Below are positions 1-9,291 of a stretch of 64,000 bases of DNA, piece by piece. The stretch's first letter is position 1. The number at the start of each line of letters is the position of its first letter. The notes below the pieces were generated by a model. The model was not told the origin of the DNA, ran no database searches, and saw only the letters and a program-made list of their open reading frames with translations. Origin of the DNA: Saprospiraceae bacterium (GTDB lineage Bacteria; Bacteroidota; Bacteroidia; Chitinophagales; Saprospiraceae); the NCBI GenBank assembly GCA_016715105.1, contig JADKBO010000018.1:62001-126000 (forward strand). The letters are read 5' to 3'. The position numbers and the translations under genes are program-made.

Positions 1-646
1 GTGCCACAATAGAGCCTTCTTTGATCCTATTTTCAACATTAGGTAAAATCCAATACTTTACATTTTGGTACAGCTGACTATCTTTCACCACCATAGTTAC
101 CTCAGCTCCTTTACTCCAGGTTTCCAGCGCCACATCACACGCGCTGTTGGCTCCACCAATGATCACAATTTTTTGACCAATGTAAGGATGCGCTTCATCA
201 TAATAATGTTTGACTTTGGGCAAGTGCTCACCTGGAATATTCAATAACTTTGGTGTATCATAGAAACCAGTGCAAACAATGATTTTTTTTGCGTAATAGG
301 TTTCTTTGGGCGTAGTAATCTGAAAGAGATTGTCCTGTTTTGTTATTTCAGTCACTTTACAGCGAAAAACAATATTCAATTTATAATAGGCAACCAGACG
401 ACGATAATATTCCAATGCTTCAGAGCGTGTTGGTTTATCATTATTGGAAATAAATGGAATCTCGCCAATTTCTAGTTTGAGGGAAGTAGAAAAAAAAGTC
501 ATGTTGGCTGGGAAGTTAAATACTGAGTTGACCAAAACTCCTTTTTCCAGAATGATGGTATCTAACTTCCTTTTCTTTGCTTCAATTGCGCAATTAATTC
601 CAGTAGGGCCTCCTCCTATAATAGCAATGTCGTGCACTTTTTGCAT
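1..646 (-). CDS. YpdA-like FAD/NAD(P)-dependent oxidoreductase (C-terminus outside window)
   Basis: I translated this reading frame from the reverse strand: it starts with ATG at 646-644 and stays open to the window edge, so only about 215 N-terminal residues are visible. The first 16 residues hold the dinucleotide-binding glycine motif GGGPTG (residues 11-16). A second nucleotide-binding motif, IGGANSACD, lies near residue 162. The segment FFSTSLKLEIGEIPF matches the hallmark of the YpdA family, a thioredoxin-reductase-like group that in Firmicutes reduces bacillithiol disulfide. In Bacteroidota the substrate is not settled, so a low-molecular-weight thiol or another disulfide is inferred. 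The protein should be cytosolic. No CxxC redox pair is seen in the visible part, as expected for YpdA. Confidence 0.8.
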   Translation of the reverse strand, partial: MQKVHDIAIIGGGPTGINCAIEAKKRKLDTIILEKGVLVNSVFNFPANMTFFSTSLKLEIGEIPFISNNDKPTRSEALEYYRRLVAYYKLNIVFRCKVTEITKQDNLFQITTPKETYYAKKIIVCTGFYDTPKLLNIPGEHLPKVKHYYDEAHPYIGQKIVIIGGANSACDVALETWSKGAEVTMVVKDSQLYQNVKYWILPNVENRIKEGSIVA

Positions 647-793
647 ATGCTTTTTCTTCTTACATTACAAATCTAAACTTAAGATTTTATTTGATGAATG
701 ACCTTTTCAACTTTCTATGAAAATCCAAGAATATTTGTAAACTTGTCCTCATGAAATCATATAAAGATCTCAAAAGTAATGTTGAATTCTATT

Positions 794-839
794 AAAAAGT
801 AAATGATTCTTGGAGAATTACTTCAAGAATCATTTACTT
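794..839 (-). terminator. Rho-independent terminator of the DksA-like gene
   Basis: A perfect 16-bp inverted repeat (797-812 with 824-839, arm AAGTAAATGATTCTTG) has an 11-nt loop. Read on the minus strand it is followed by a T-rich stretch. It lies about 55 bp downstream of the stop codon of the acidic DksA-like gene, which reads towards it. Confidence 0.75.
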
Positions 840-893
840 ATAGAATTATAGATTAAATCTATGGATAAGAATGAAATTGATTAAGCAGATTGA

Positions 894-1607
894 CTAATCT
901 TCGTCATCATCGCCGCCATCATCACCTGCATCGTCAAAGCCATCTTCAAAATCGTCTGAAGAATCATCTACCATATCGATGTCGTCATCAAATTCTACGG
1001 TTGTTTCTTCGCCGAAATTGTCAAGGTCTTTTAGGATTTCATCCAATTCATCGTCATCATCATCGTCTGCAACCTTCTTAGGAGACTTGGCTGGCGTAGC
1101 AGTTGGTTTTTTGATAACCTTGGTAATGATGACCGGTTTGCGTGGACCGACTTCTCTTTTCTTTTTTGGTTCTTCATCTTCATCCTCGCTATCCAAAGTT
1201 CTAGTGCTTTGATTTGGTGCTGGATTTAATGGAGTTTCACCTACTTGTTTAGCAATGACAGATTTTGTGGTCGTTGGAACCGCCAATAATCTACGCTTTT
1301 CAATCATAGTACCAGTGATCACGCAAATACCGTACGTTTTGTTTCTGATCCTGATCAAAGCATTTTGTAGATCCTGAATATAGGTCCGCTGCCTTGTGGC
1401 CATATTATTGAGTAATTCCACCTCTGTTTGAGAAGATGAAAAATCAGAAAGGTCTTTAGTGAAATCTCCTGTTGAGTTTTCAGTGATTTCCTTTATTTGC
1501 TCAATAAGATTTTCGTACTGACTTTTGGCCTTTTCTAGCTTGCCTTCAATCAGAACTCTGAACTCTTCTAGTTCACTATCCGAATATCTTGTTATACTTG
1601 TTGACAT
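894..1607 (-). CDS. DksA/TraR-like protein without zinc cysteines, with long acidic tail
   Basis: Residues 1-90 form an amphipathic, probably coiled-coil region. Residues 91-116 contain YGICVITG and the following KRRLLAVPTTTKS, which match the C-terminal region of the DksA/TraR family. Only one cysteine (Cys95) remains of the four that bind zinc in classical DksA. Known relatives bind the RNA polymerase secondary channel and modulate initiation with ppGpp; that role here is inference. Residues 147-178 are basic and proline-rich. Residues 181-237 are extremely acidic (33 of 57 are Asp or Glu). The acidic tail makes the protein almost twice the length of the DksA-like core. It is monocistronic, with its own promoter and terminator. 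The transcription-factor call is fairly secure; the function of the tail is unknown. Confidence 0.8.
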   Translation of the reverse strand: MSTSITRYSDSELEEFRVLIEGKLEKAKSQYENLIEQIKEITENSTGDFTKDLSDFSSSQTEVELLNNMATRQRTYIQDLQNALIRIRNKTYGICVITGTMIEKRRLLAVPTTTKSVIAKQVGETPLNPAPNQSTRTLDSEDEDEEPKKKREVGPRKPVIITKVIKKPTATPAKSPKKVADDDDDDELDEILKDLDNFGEETTVEFDDDIDMVDDSSDDFEDGFDDAGDDGGDDDED

Positions 1608-1694
1608 TAGTTAGTTGATTTACTGGTTATTTCAAATCGCAGACCATAACGCTAAACTTTGTCTAAAAGTTTTGGCTTGCACCATAATTTCTCG

Positions 1695-1722
1695 CAAATC
1701 TAAAGATTGAATTCAAAAACAA
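1695..1722 (-). promoter_or_regulatory. Bacteroidota-type promoter of the DksA-like gene
   Basis: On the minus strand a TAGATTTG box (1702-1695, matching TAnnTTTG) follows a TTG (1722-1720) after 17 bp. Transcription would begin about 80 bp before the ATG at 1607. The match is by eye. Confidence 0.5.
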
Positions 1723-1795
1723 TAATAATTGGACTATTATATTTTAATTTTTTATCATTTGTTGATCAAATACCTTCGATTTTGAGTGAAACTTG

Positions 1796-3126
1796 TTAAA
1801 AATAGCCTACATAATTGAATGGGGTTATTTGTAATAATTCTGTTTTAGTAGATTCGCTTACTGCCAAACCATTGATAAAAGTTTTGATGTCAGCTTCAGT
1901 AATTTTTGCCTTCCCTCTTGTAAGGTCCTTCAAAGCCTCATATGGCTTGTCAAAATTTTCTCGCCTCAAAACATTCTGATTGCTTCTGCCACAACAGCCC
2001 AATTGTCATCCAAGTCTGCATGCAATTTTTCGGCATTGATCAATAATTTTCCTAGTCCTTTTGAAATGGATTGGAGTGATATTACAGTGTGAGCGAATGG
2101 AACACCAATGTTTCTTAACACTGTGCTGTCTGTGAGGTCTCTTTGTAGTCTGGAAATGGGTAGTTTATTCGCTAAGTGATCAAAAATGGCGTTGGCGATT
2201 CCCAAATTTCCTTCTGCATTCTCAAAATCAATGGGGTTGACTTTATGTGGCATTGCACTTGAACCTACCTCATTTTTCACGATCTTTTGTTTGAAGTAAT
2301 CCATTGATATATACGTCCAGATGTCTCGTGTGAAATCTAACAGAATAGTATTGATTCTCATGATATTATGACACAACGCTGCAAGTTGATCATAATGTTC
2401 TATTTGCGTAGTTTTTTGTGATCTTGTCAAACCAAGGCTACTTACAAAGTCATTGGCAAAGCTTATCCAATTTATATCTGGAAAAGTTGTTTTGTGGGCG
2501 TTTAAATTTCCAGTAGCACCACCAAATTTGGCATGATGGGCAATGCTTTTTAAACTTTGAAGTTGTGTTGTGATCCGCTCAATGAAAACTTCAAACTCTT
2601 TTCCCAATGTGGTTGGCGAAGCTGGTTGCCCATGTGTTCTTGCAAGCATAGCTATTCCATTATATTCCTTGGCTTTATTTTCTAGTTCTTCAAGTACTAC
2701 TTCAAGTGAAGGAATTAATATGACCAACAGTGCGTCTTTGATCATCAGTGGGAAAGCGGTGTTGTTGATGTCTTGAGATGTAAGCCCAAAGTGGATGAAC
2801 TCTTTGTAATGCTGAAGATCCAATAGGTCAAACTTTTCTTTGAGATAATATTCTACCGCCTTGACATCGTGATTGGTAACTTTCTCGATGTCTTTAATCT
2901 TTTGAGCTTCGGACTCATCAAAAGAATCCATGATGGCGTCCAGACTTTTCAAGACCGCAGGATTTATTCCATTGAGCTGAGATAAACCTAAGTTTGTCAA
3001 TGATTTGAAGTATTCTATTTCAACAAATACTCTATACTTGATTAAGGCAAATTCAGAAAAGTATTCTCCAAGATTGTTTGTTTTACTTTGATATCTACCG
3101 TCAATGGGCGAAACAGCTTTCAGCAT
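1796..3126 (-). CDS. purB: adenylosuccinate lyase (frameshifted near 1978)
   Basis: This enzyme splits fumarate from SAICAR and from adenylosuccinate in purine synthesis. The main frame (3126 to 1966) gives 386 residues, including the fumarase/aspartase signature SSAMPHKVNP near residue 290, and then stops early after AEAIRMF. A second frame (to 1796) supplies the expected C-terminus beginning QNVLRRENFDKPYEALK. The two join as AEAI-QNVLRRE if one base is restored near 1978 (ATCAG for ATCCAG). The repaired product is 443 residues, normal for the family. Since PurB is single-copy and both halves are well conserved, a sequencing error is likelier than a dead gene. It begins one base after the ppk1 stop, so the two are probably co-transcribed. 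Confidence 0.9.
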
Positions 3127-3127
3127 G

Positions 3128-5206
3128 CTATAAATTTTCTTTTTGTTTAGCTAAATTTCTTTGTTCTATCTTTCTTTTGATATAAAAATAGGTTTCGATT
3201 TGAGACCTCACTGCCAAATCGGCGCCCGTCCTTACATAATCGTTGGTATTTTGTTGACTGATGATTCTGGCCTTGATATTGTCATTAAACTGAATGTTGA
3301 TGATGGTCTTCACCGTATTTTTAATTTTTTCATCATAAAGCGGTACCAGTGTTTCTATTCTGTGGTGCAAATTTCTTTCCATCCAATCTGCTGATGAAAA
3401 GAAAATATCTTCTTTACCATCGTTGTGGAAGCAATATATCCTGGCATGTTCCAAAAATCGGTCAACGATTGATATGGCCTGTATGTTTTCACTCACATTT
3501 TTGATACCAGGGATGATACAGCAGACACCTCTGATGATGAGTTTTACTTCTACCCCAACCTGACTTGCATCATAAAGGAGATTGATCATTTCCTCATCCT
3601 GCAAACTATTCATCTTTAAGGTCATCGAGGCATATCTTCCTTCTTTGGCAATTTCAATTTCCCGTTTGACCAAGCCCATGAATTTTTCCTTGAGATTAAA
3701 CATCCCGACCCCCAAGTGTTTGAAGGGTTTTGTCGGTAATTGTTTGGTTTCTAAGTATGAAAAAATTCTGGTAGCTTCAGATGTGATGTCTGGATTTGCA
3801 GTAAACAGGCCTATGTCACTATAAACCTTGGCTGTTCCCTCATGGAAGTTTCCAGTACTCAGATAAGCATAAATCTTTGGTTTACCTTGCTCTATCCTCC
3901 TGACAATGGCAACTTTGGAGTGGACTTTTAATCCAGGCATGGAATAAAAAACACTTACTCCAGCAGCTTCAAGCTCTTCTCCCCACTTCAAGTTGGCTTC
4001 TTCATCAAATCTTGCCTTGACTTCGATAAAAGCCGATACTTGTTTTCCATTTACCACTGCTTTTTTGAGCGCATCCATGATCCTACTCTTTTTAGCAACT
4101 CTATATTGGATGATCTTTATGTGAGTAACATCCGCATCCTCAGACGCATCTTCAAAGAATTTTAAAACACTTTCATATTTTTGATAGGGAACATGTATCA
4201 TTTGATCGCCTTCCCGCATGACATCAAATATGCTTTCTGTATTTTCTAAATCAGGATTGGGCAAAGGTTGCAGAATGGGATCTTTTAGATGATTCATGCC
4301 AAAGTCCGGGAATTTGAAAAAGTCTGAGTTGTTGTGATATCTTCCTTCTGGCAACAAATCATAACTCGTTAAATCAAAAACATTCATCAAATAACTCAGC
4401 ATTTCTTTAGGCATGGTTCTATCGTAAACCAATCTGGAAGCATCGCCAATACTCCTTTTGATCAGACTCTTTTTGATTTTTTCAATCAAGTCTCCAGAAT
4501 ATTCGTCATCGATGTAAAGCTCAGCGTCTCTTGTCAATTTGATAGAGAAAGAATCCAAGATTTCATAACCAGGAAAAATCAAACGAATATTGTGTCTCAC
4601 GATATCTCCCAACAAAATGATATCATAAGATCCTTCTTTTCGCTTCGGCAAAATGGTAAATCTTGGTAAGTGATCGGACGGGACTTTGACAATTGAATAA
4701 ACAGATTTGTCTACATCTGGATCCTTCATGTTGAGTGCAAGGTATAAGGCTCCATTATTGAGAAATGGCTTTATTTTTTTGCCATCCAATATTACCGGTT
4801 GAGCATAAGGCAACATTTCTTCTCGAAAATAATTCTCAATAAAATCAACTTGCTCTTTATTGAGACTTTTTCGCCTTACAATATTGATCTTATATTTTGC
4901 TAGATCTTTTACAATTTGATTTTCAAAAATATCAGAAAATTCCTCTTGTTGAGCACTTACAATTTTCAAAATCCGATCCAGAATTTCAGACGGTTCGTAA
5001 TTTAATTCCTTGCTTGCGTTGTGCCCCAAACGTACGAGTGACCGGTGATTCGCCACACGCACCCTGAAAAATTCATCTAAATTTGAAGAATAAATAGCCA
5101 GAAATTTCACTCTTTCCAATAGTGGCACATTGGGATCTTTGGCTTCTTGCAGCACTCTGTAATTAAAATCCAACCAACTAATGTCTCTGTGAATGTAGGG
5201 GTACAT
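3128..5206 (-). CDS. ppk1: polyphosphate kinase 1
   Basis: PPK1 reversibly makes long-chain inorganic polyphosphate from ATP at the membrane face. The 692-residue length is typical. The N-terminal segment (HRDISWLDFNYRVLQEA) is the PPK1 N-domain. In the C-terminal phospholipase-D-like half, LKVHSKVAIVRR carries the histidine that becomes phosphorylated, and YLSTGNFHEGTAKVYSDIG is the family motif next to it. The gene is followed after one base by purB. A good promoter (TTG-N19-TATTTTTG, 5252 to 5223) lies just upstream, and beyond it sits a set of TTCACATT repeats that may be an operator. Confidence 0.95.
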   Translation of the reverse strand: MYPYIHRDISWLDFNYRVLQEAKDPNVPLLERVKFLAIYSSNLDEFFRVRVANHRSLVRLGHNASKELNYEPSEILDRILKIVSAQQEEFSDIFENQIVKDLAKYKINIVRRKSLNKEQVDFIENYFREEMLPYAQPVILDGKKIKPFLNNGALYLALNMKDPDVDKSVYSIVKVPSDHLPRFTILPKRKEGSYDIILLGDIVRHNIRLIFPGYEILDSFSIKLTRDAELYIDDEYSGDLIEKIKKSLIKRSIGDASRLVYDRTMPKEMLSYLMNVFDLTSYDLLPEGRYHNNSDFFKFPDFGMNHLKDPILQPLPNPDLENTESIFDVMREGDQMIHVPYQKYESVLKFFEDASEDADVTHIKIIQYRVAKKSRIMDALKKAVVNGKQVSAFIEVKARFDEEANLKWGEELEAAGVSVFYSMPGLKVHSKVAIVRRIEQGKPKIYAYLSTGNFHEGTAKVYSDIGLFTANPDITSEATRIFSYLETKQLPTKPFKHLGVGMFNLKEKFMGLVKREIEIAKEGRYASMTLKMNSLQDEEMINLLYDASQVGVEVKLIIRGVCCIIPGIKNVSENIQAISIVDRFLEHARIYCFHNDGKEDIFFSSADWMERNLHHRIETLVPLYDEKIKNTVKTIINIQFNDNIKARIISQQNTNDYVRTGADLAVRSQIETYFYIKRKIEQRNLAKQKENL

Positions 5207-5222
5207 ACTTTCCTGTTTTGTG

Positions 5223-5252
5223 CAAAAATAGTTCTTTGCCTTACTTTGCCAA
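5223..5252 (-). promoter_or_regulatory. ppk1-purB promoter
   Basis: On the minus strand TTG (5252-5250), a 19-bp spacer and TATTTTTG (5230-5223) form a near-ideal Bacteroidota sigma-A promoter. The predicted start lies about 10 bp before the ppk1 ATG at 5206, so the leader is very short. Confidence 0.6.
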
Positions 5253-5268
5253 TTTAAGGGACTTATAT

Positions 5269-5313
5269 TTCACATTAATTTCACATTTCCCAATTGTTAT
5301 TGGAAAATGTGAA
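5269..5313. promoter_or_regulatory. TTCACATT repeats and inverted repeat upstream of ppk1
   Basis: TTCACATT occurs at 5269-5276 and 5280-5287, exactly 11 bp apart (one helical turn). Its inverse, AATGTGAA, is at 5306-5313. The second and third copies sit within a 15-bp inverted repeat (5280-5294 with 5299-5313, one mismatch, 4-nt loop). It lies between the DUF697 gene's 3' end and the ppk1 -33 element. There is no T-run after the stem on either strand, so a transcription-factor site is preferred over a terminator. Confidence 0.4.
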
Positions 5314-5345
5314 GCATGAAATTCTAAAATAGCTTTAGTGAAAGA

Positions 5346-5939
5346 TTAGCTTTCGATGATTTTTTTCTTTAGTGCAGCGAATTCCTCATCTGAAAGAATG
5401 CCAGAAGCTTTCATGTCTGCAAGTTCTTTCAATTTGTCTATGGTATTGGAGGTGTCTACTGCTTTTTCTTTCTTGCTTTGTTGCTTTTGAATTTCTTTGG
5501 CTACTTCTTTACCCTTTTCGAACTTTTCATCATAGTATTTCTTCAATCTCATTGGATCAAAATCCAAGAAAGTCCCACCTGTTTCAAAGTGTTTTTTGAA
5601 TGCTTCACCCAATGCGTAAGAAGATGCACCTGATAATACGGCCAAAGTGATTCCACCCAAAACACTTCCCACACCGGGTATGAATTTGATAGCCCTTGCA
5701 CCCAACCTTGCCAAACCGCTGGTTGTAAGACTTGTAATGATGGCCTTGCCTTCTGTTTGTTTGAAATCTACTTCATACAATTTACTCAATTGTCTGATCA
5801 TATCCAACTGGATGGCAGATACCGCGAATAGGTCTGCAATAGGAATAGGAATAAATCCAGCGCCCATAGACCAAATCATATGATTTTTGATGATAGAATC
5901 AGCGTCTGTACTCCTATTGGTTTTCTTTATTTCTTCCAT
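5346..5939 (-). CDS. DUF697 family protein with C-terminal SHOCT-like domain
   Basis: Residues 25-120 carry the DUF697 (YcjF-type) pattern: GFIPIPIADLFAVSAIQLDMI, then a glycine-rich hydrophobic hairpin (FIPGVGSVLGGITLAVLSGAS) likely to sit in or on the membrane. A charged linker (about 130-160) leads to a short C-terminal helix pair, IDKLKELADMKASGILSDEEFAALKKKI, typical of SHOCT domains, which often mediate oligomer formation. The function of the family is not established. The gene stands alone between divergent or separated neighbours and ends close to the ppk1 control region. Confidence 0.75.
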   Translation of the reverse strand: MEEIKKTNRSTDADSIIKNHMIWSMGAGFIPIPIADLFAVSAIQLDMIRQLSKLYEVDFKQTEGKAIITSLTTSGLARLGARAIKFIPGVGSVLGGITLAVLSGASSYALGEAFKKHFETGGTFLDFDPMRLKKYYDEKFEKGKEVAKEIQKQQSKKEKAVDTSNTIDKLKELADMKASGILSDEEFAALKKKIIES

Positions 5940-6036
5940 TTTAATTGCTTATTTTTAGTAAAGTTAATGGTAATTGGGCTCCAAATGTTCTCTCATAGAT
6001 AGTTTATAGATAAACTCATGCTCTGTGACGATAAAC

Positions 6037-6444
6037 TCAATGATAAATCGTAATTACCAATCTTCTTGCCGATGCCCGATTTCTGAACTCACAGAGATAA
6101 ATTCCTTGCCAAGTTCCCAAATTGAGTCTGCCATTGGTGATCGGAATGGTAACCGATGATCCGATGAATGAACTTTTGATGTGTGCTGGCATATCATCTG
6201 GGCCTTCTATGGTATGCACCAATCCTGGTAAATTTTCAGGTACAATTCTATTAACGAATGTTTCAAAATCAGTCCTCACATCTGGGTCTGCATTTTCATT
6301 AATTGTTAGAGCAGCCGAGGTGTGTTTGATGAAAACATGAAATAAACCAGCCTGAGGTAATTGAAGCCCTTGCAATATTTCTGAAGTGACTAAATGATAA
6401 CCCCTTCTTTTAGGGCCAATACTTATTTCCTTTTGTTCGATCAT
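6037..6444 (-). CDS. YjbQ family (UPF0047) protein
   Basis: The 135-residue length and the motifs HVFIKHTSAALTINENADPDVRTDFE (about residues 36-61) and GTWQGIYLCEFRNR match the YjbQ/UPF0047 family. Some members have thiamine-phosphate synthase activity in vitro, but the physiological role is open. It is the last gene of a leftward operon: its ATG overlaps the stop of the molybdoenzyme gene by four bases (6441-6444), so translation is probably coupled. Confidence 0.9.
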   Translation of the reverse strand: MIEQKEISIGPKRRGYHLVTSEILQGLQLPQAGLFHVFIKHTSAALTINENADPDVRTDFETFVNRIVPENLPGLVHTIEGPDDMPAHIKSSFIGSSVTIPITNGRLNLGTWQGIYLCEFRNRASARRLVITIYH

Positions 6445-8654
6445 GTCATTTTTTTAATCCTTACCAATGTATTTTTGAAAGCTGGCGTCTGGCTTCTATG
6501 GTCTAGTTTGCCTTCCACTACCCTATTGGTTTCTGGATAATATCCCATCACACATCCGCGGGCAATATCAAAAGGCAACACCTCATAATTTTCGAGTATG
6601 CCTACAGTACTCACTATTTCTACAAAATCTCCTTTTATCAACTTTGCACTTTCCATATCCAAAGGGTGCATAAAAATGACTGTTCTTTTATTTGCACCTC
6701 GCCAAGAATCATTTTCTTCGTAAATCACACTGTTGAATTGCCCTTCACTTCGCACACTCATGAGCAAATATTCATTTTCGCCAAGTGATTGAGCAGTGGG
6801 TAATTTTGGAATGACAAATTTAGCCTTTCCATCATCTGTGTCAAAAGTGGGCTCATGTTTGATTCTACCTGAAAGATGAAAACCTGCACTTTTCTCATCC
6901 ATTTCGCCAATTTTCTCAAATCCTGGGACTGTTTTGGAAATGGCTTTTCTGATGTTTTTATGAAGGATAAAAGGCGAGAAATCAAAAACCTTTGAATCAA
7001 TCAGAACCGAAGCAACATTAACAATGATTTCAGTTTCAGAACGGGCATTTTGCATTCTTTTGATTCCACCATCACTCATGCGGATATAATTGAACATGGA
7101 TTCTTGAGTTGTTTTTTGCATTTCTTCATCTCTGGCCAAAACAGGAAAAATGATGATTTCTCCTTCACTTGGCACCAAATGGCCATCATTCAATGTGGTT
7201 GTGAGGTATATTTTTGTTTTTATCTTGTTTAATGCGCTTTCTGCATACGTAAGATTGGGGTTGCTGGCGTATAAATTTCCGCCCATAATCCAAGCCACAT
7301 CAACTTGACCTGCAGCAGACTGACGCATGCAAGCCATGGTATCCCATCCTGGAGATTTGGGTAAAGCAATTTGGAGTTGACTTTCAATATTTTCGAAAAT
7401 GGATTGTTTTAAAGTTGGGCTTACTCCCACTGAGCCAACACCTTGTACATTGCTGTGCCCTCTTAAAGGTAATAATCCAGCATTTGGTCTGCCAATCATT
7501 CCTCTGAGCATTGCTAAATTGGCGATTGCTTCTACATTTTCGACACCATGAGTATGGTGTGTAATGCCCATGGCCCAAGTAAAAACCACATTTTTTGCAT
7601 TTCCATAAAGCGTTGCAACTTCATCTAATTCTTGCTCTGCGACTCCACTTTCTTTGCATAATTGATTGAAATTCATTTGTTCTAGGCATGCATGGTAAGC
7701 CTCAAAACCTGAAGTAAAGTTTTGAATGAAAACTTCATCTTGAGCTTTATTTTCAATCACCTTTTTCGCGATGGCACTCAATACTTGAATGTCACAACCA
7801 ATTTTGGGCTGAATATAAAAACTGGCGATCTCACTGCCCATACTTGTCATGGATCGTACATCGGATGGTATTGAAAATCGTATTAAGCCAGGTTCTTTCA
7901 CTGGATTGATGATGACCACATGACCTCCTCGGCGTCTACATTCCATCAACGCTGTCAGAAATCTTGGATGATTTGAAGAAGGATTAGCTCCAATTACAAA
8001 GATAAGATCAGCAGACTTCAGATCTTTCAAATCAATGGTTGCAGTTGTTGAACCTATAATTTGGGAAAGACCGACACCTGATGCTTGGTGGCAATAATAA
8101 GAACAGTTGTTCACATTATTCGTACCATATAATCTTGCAAAAAGTTGCAAATTAAATGCGGCCTCATTACTTGATCTTCCTGAGCTGTAGAAAAAACTTT
8201 TATTGGGTTCACAAGCCATCATTCTTTCACAAACCAAAGAAAGCGCTTCAGGCATGTTTAAAGTTGAAAAATGCTGATCACCCTCTTTTTTATAAAGGAT
8301 CTGATCCAACCTGCCCAATTTTTCAATCATTCTGGGAGGCAGTTTTTTGAGTTTTTCAAGTGGCGTTTTGGTAATGAAATCTACAGAGATAGGTGCTTGA
8401 ATGTCAGTGAGTTGGGCTTGTACACTTTTTTTACAAATCTGAATGGAGTCTCCGGCCTCGTTTTTTAAAACACCATCGCTGCCACCCATTCCATAGGCAC
8501 AAGTTTTACAAGTATTTTTAGAAAGTATAGATTTACTTGATTTCAATAGACCTACACTGACCATGTATTCCAAAGTCTTAAAGAGAGATTTCCATCCGCC
8601 TATATATTTGCTAAAAATCATGTGGCTACTGTCATCTTTTACCAAATAGAGCAC
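6441..8654 (-). CDS. FdhF/YdeP family molybdopterin oxidoreductase
   Basis: This 737-residue cytosolic protein matches the formate-dehydrogenase-H-like branch typified by YdeP. An N-terminal Cys pair, CKTCAYGMGG (Cys49, Cys52), is followed by the molybdopterin domains: FVIGANPSSNHPRFL, PVKEPGLIRF, a GMITHHTHGVENV-like stretch, and a C-terminal MoCo-binding barrel (LMSVRSEGQFNSVIYEENDSWRG). YdeP homologues are annotated as formate dehydrogenase relatives, but their substrate is unproven, so formate oxidation is not asserted. The ATG lies within the end of yggS (23-bp overlap) and the stop overlaps the YjbQ start. An alternative start at Met12 is possible. Confidence 0.88.
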   Translation of the reverse strand: MLYLVKDDSSHMIFSKYIGGWKSLFKTLEYMVSVGLLKSSKSILSKNTCKTCAYGMGGSDGVLKNEAGDSIQICKKSVQAQLTDIQAPISVDFITKTPLEKLKKLPPRMIEKLGRLDQILYKKEGDQHFSTLNMPEALSLVCERMMACEPNKSFFYSSGRSSNEAAFNLQLFARLYGTNNVNNCSYYCHQASGVGLSQIIGSTTATIDLKDLKSADLIFVIGANPSSNHPRFLTALMECRRRGGHVVIINPVKEPGLIRFSIPSDVRSMTSMGSEIASFYIQPKIGCDIQVLSAIAKKVIENKAQDEVFIQNFTSGFEAYHACLEQMNFNQLCKESGVAEQELDEVATLYGNAKNVVFTWAMGITHHTHGVENVEAIANLAMLRGMIGRPNAGLLPLRGHSNVQGVGSVGVSPTLKQSIFENIESQLQIALPKSPGWDTMACMRQSAAGQVDVAWIMGGNLYASNPNLTYAESALNKIKTKIYLTTTLNDGHLVPSEGEIIIFPVLARDEEMQKTTQESMFNYIRMSDGGIKRMQNARSETEIIVNVASVLIDSKVFDFSPFILHKNIRKAISKTVPGFEKIGEMDEKSAGFHLSGRIKHEPTFDTDDGKAKFVIPKLPTAQSLGENEYLLMSVRSEGQFNSVIYEENDSWRGANKRTVIFMHPLDMESAKLIKGDFVEIVSTVGILENYEVLPFDIARGCVMGYYPETNRVVEGKLDHRSQTPAFKNTLVRIKKMT

Positions 8655-9285
8655 TTCCTATCCTCACCATTGTTGCTCCTTCTTCTAAAGCAATTTTGTA
8701 ATCCCCACTCATGCCCATTGAAATTTCTGAAAAGTAAGAACTGTCAACATAAAACTGCTTTTTAATGAGCTCAAATAAATCAAATAAGCTTTTAAATTCT
8801 TTTCTGACCTTGGTTTCATCTTCTACAAAAGAAGCCATGCCCATCAAGCCACATACTTCAATATTTGGAAAAGTTTTATATACACCATTTTGCAATTCTT
8901 GAAGTAATAGTTCAGATTCATAACCCTGCTTAGTTTCTTCATCTGCAATTTTTACCTGAAGTAGGATTTTGATGATTCTATGATTTTTTAATGCTTCTTT
9001 TTGAATGGTTGTTGCTAATTCCCGATCATCGCATGAGTGAATCATATGCACAAAAGGAGCAATGTATTTTACCTTGTTTTTTTGTAATGATCCAATGAGA
9101 TGCCATTTGATATCTTTGGGAAGTGCTTCATATTTATCAAGTAATTCTTGTACCCTGTTTTCTCCAAAATGACGTTGGCCAAGGTCATACATTGCCTGAA
9201 TAGCTTCAATAGGTTTTGTTTTTGATACAGCGACAAGTGTAGCTTTATTGGAAATCTCTACAAAATCTTTAATGCTTTGATACAT
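8632..9285 (-). CDS. YggS family pyridoxal phosphate homeostasis protein
   Basis: The 217-residue protein has the fold-III PLP-barrel motifs of YggS/PLPBP: LVAVSKTKP near residue 20 with the PLP-binding lysine, GENRVQEL, WHLIGSLQKNK, and the phosphate-binding C-terminal SMGMSGDYKIALEEGATMVRIGSALFG. Family members carry no known catalytic reaction and buffer free PLP. It is the second gene of the operon dNK-yggS-fdhF-yjbQ. Its 3' end overlaps the molybdoenzyme start by 23 bp. Confidence 0.93.
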   Translation of the reverse strand: MYQSIKDFVEISNKATLVAVSKTKPIEAIQAMYDLGQRHFGENRVQELLDKYEALPKDIKWHLIGSLQKNKVKYIAPFVHMIHSCDDRELATTIQKEALKNHRIIKILLQVKIADEETKQGYESELLLQELQNGVYKTFPNIEVCGLMGMASFVEDETKVRKEFKSLFDLFELIKKQFYVDSSYFSEISMGMSGDYKIALEEGATMVRIGSALFGKR

Positions 9286-9291
9286 GACAAA

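Noticed and set aside
890..1081. A plus-strand frame very rich in histidine and arginine
   Set aside because: It is the mirror of the acidic Asp/Glu codons of the DksA-like tail on the other strand. It has no promoter or homology.
5280..5313. Inverted repeat as a terminator of the DUF697 gene
   Set aside because: No T-run follows the stem on either strand, and the arms contain the TTCACATT motif shared with another copy nearby, so a regulatory site fits better.
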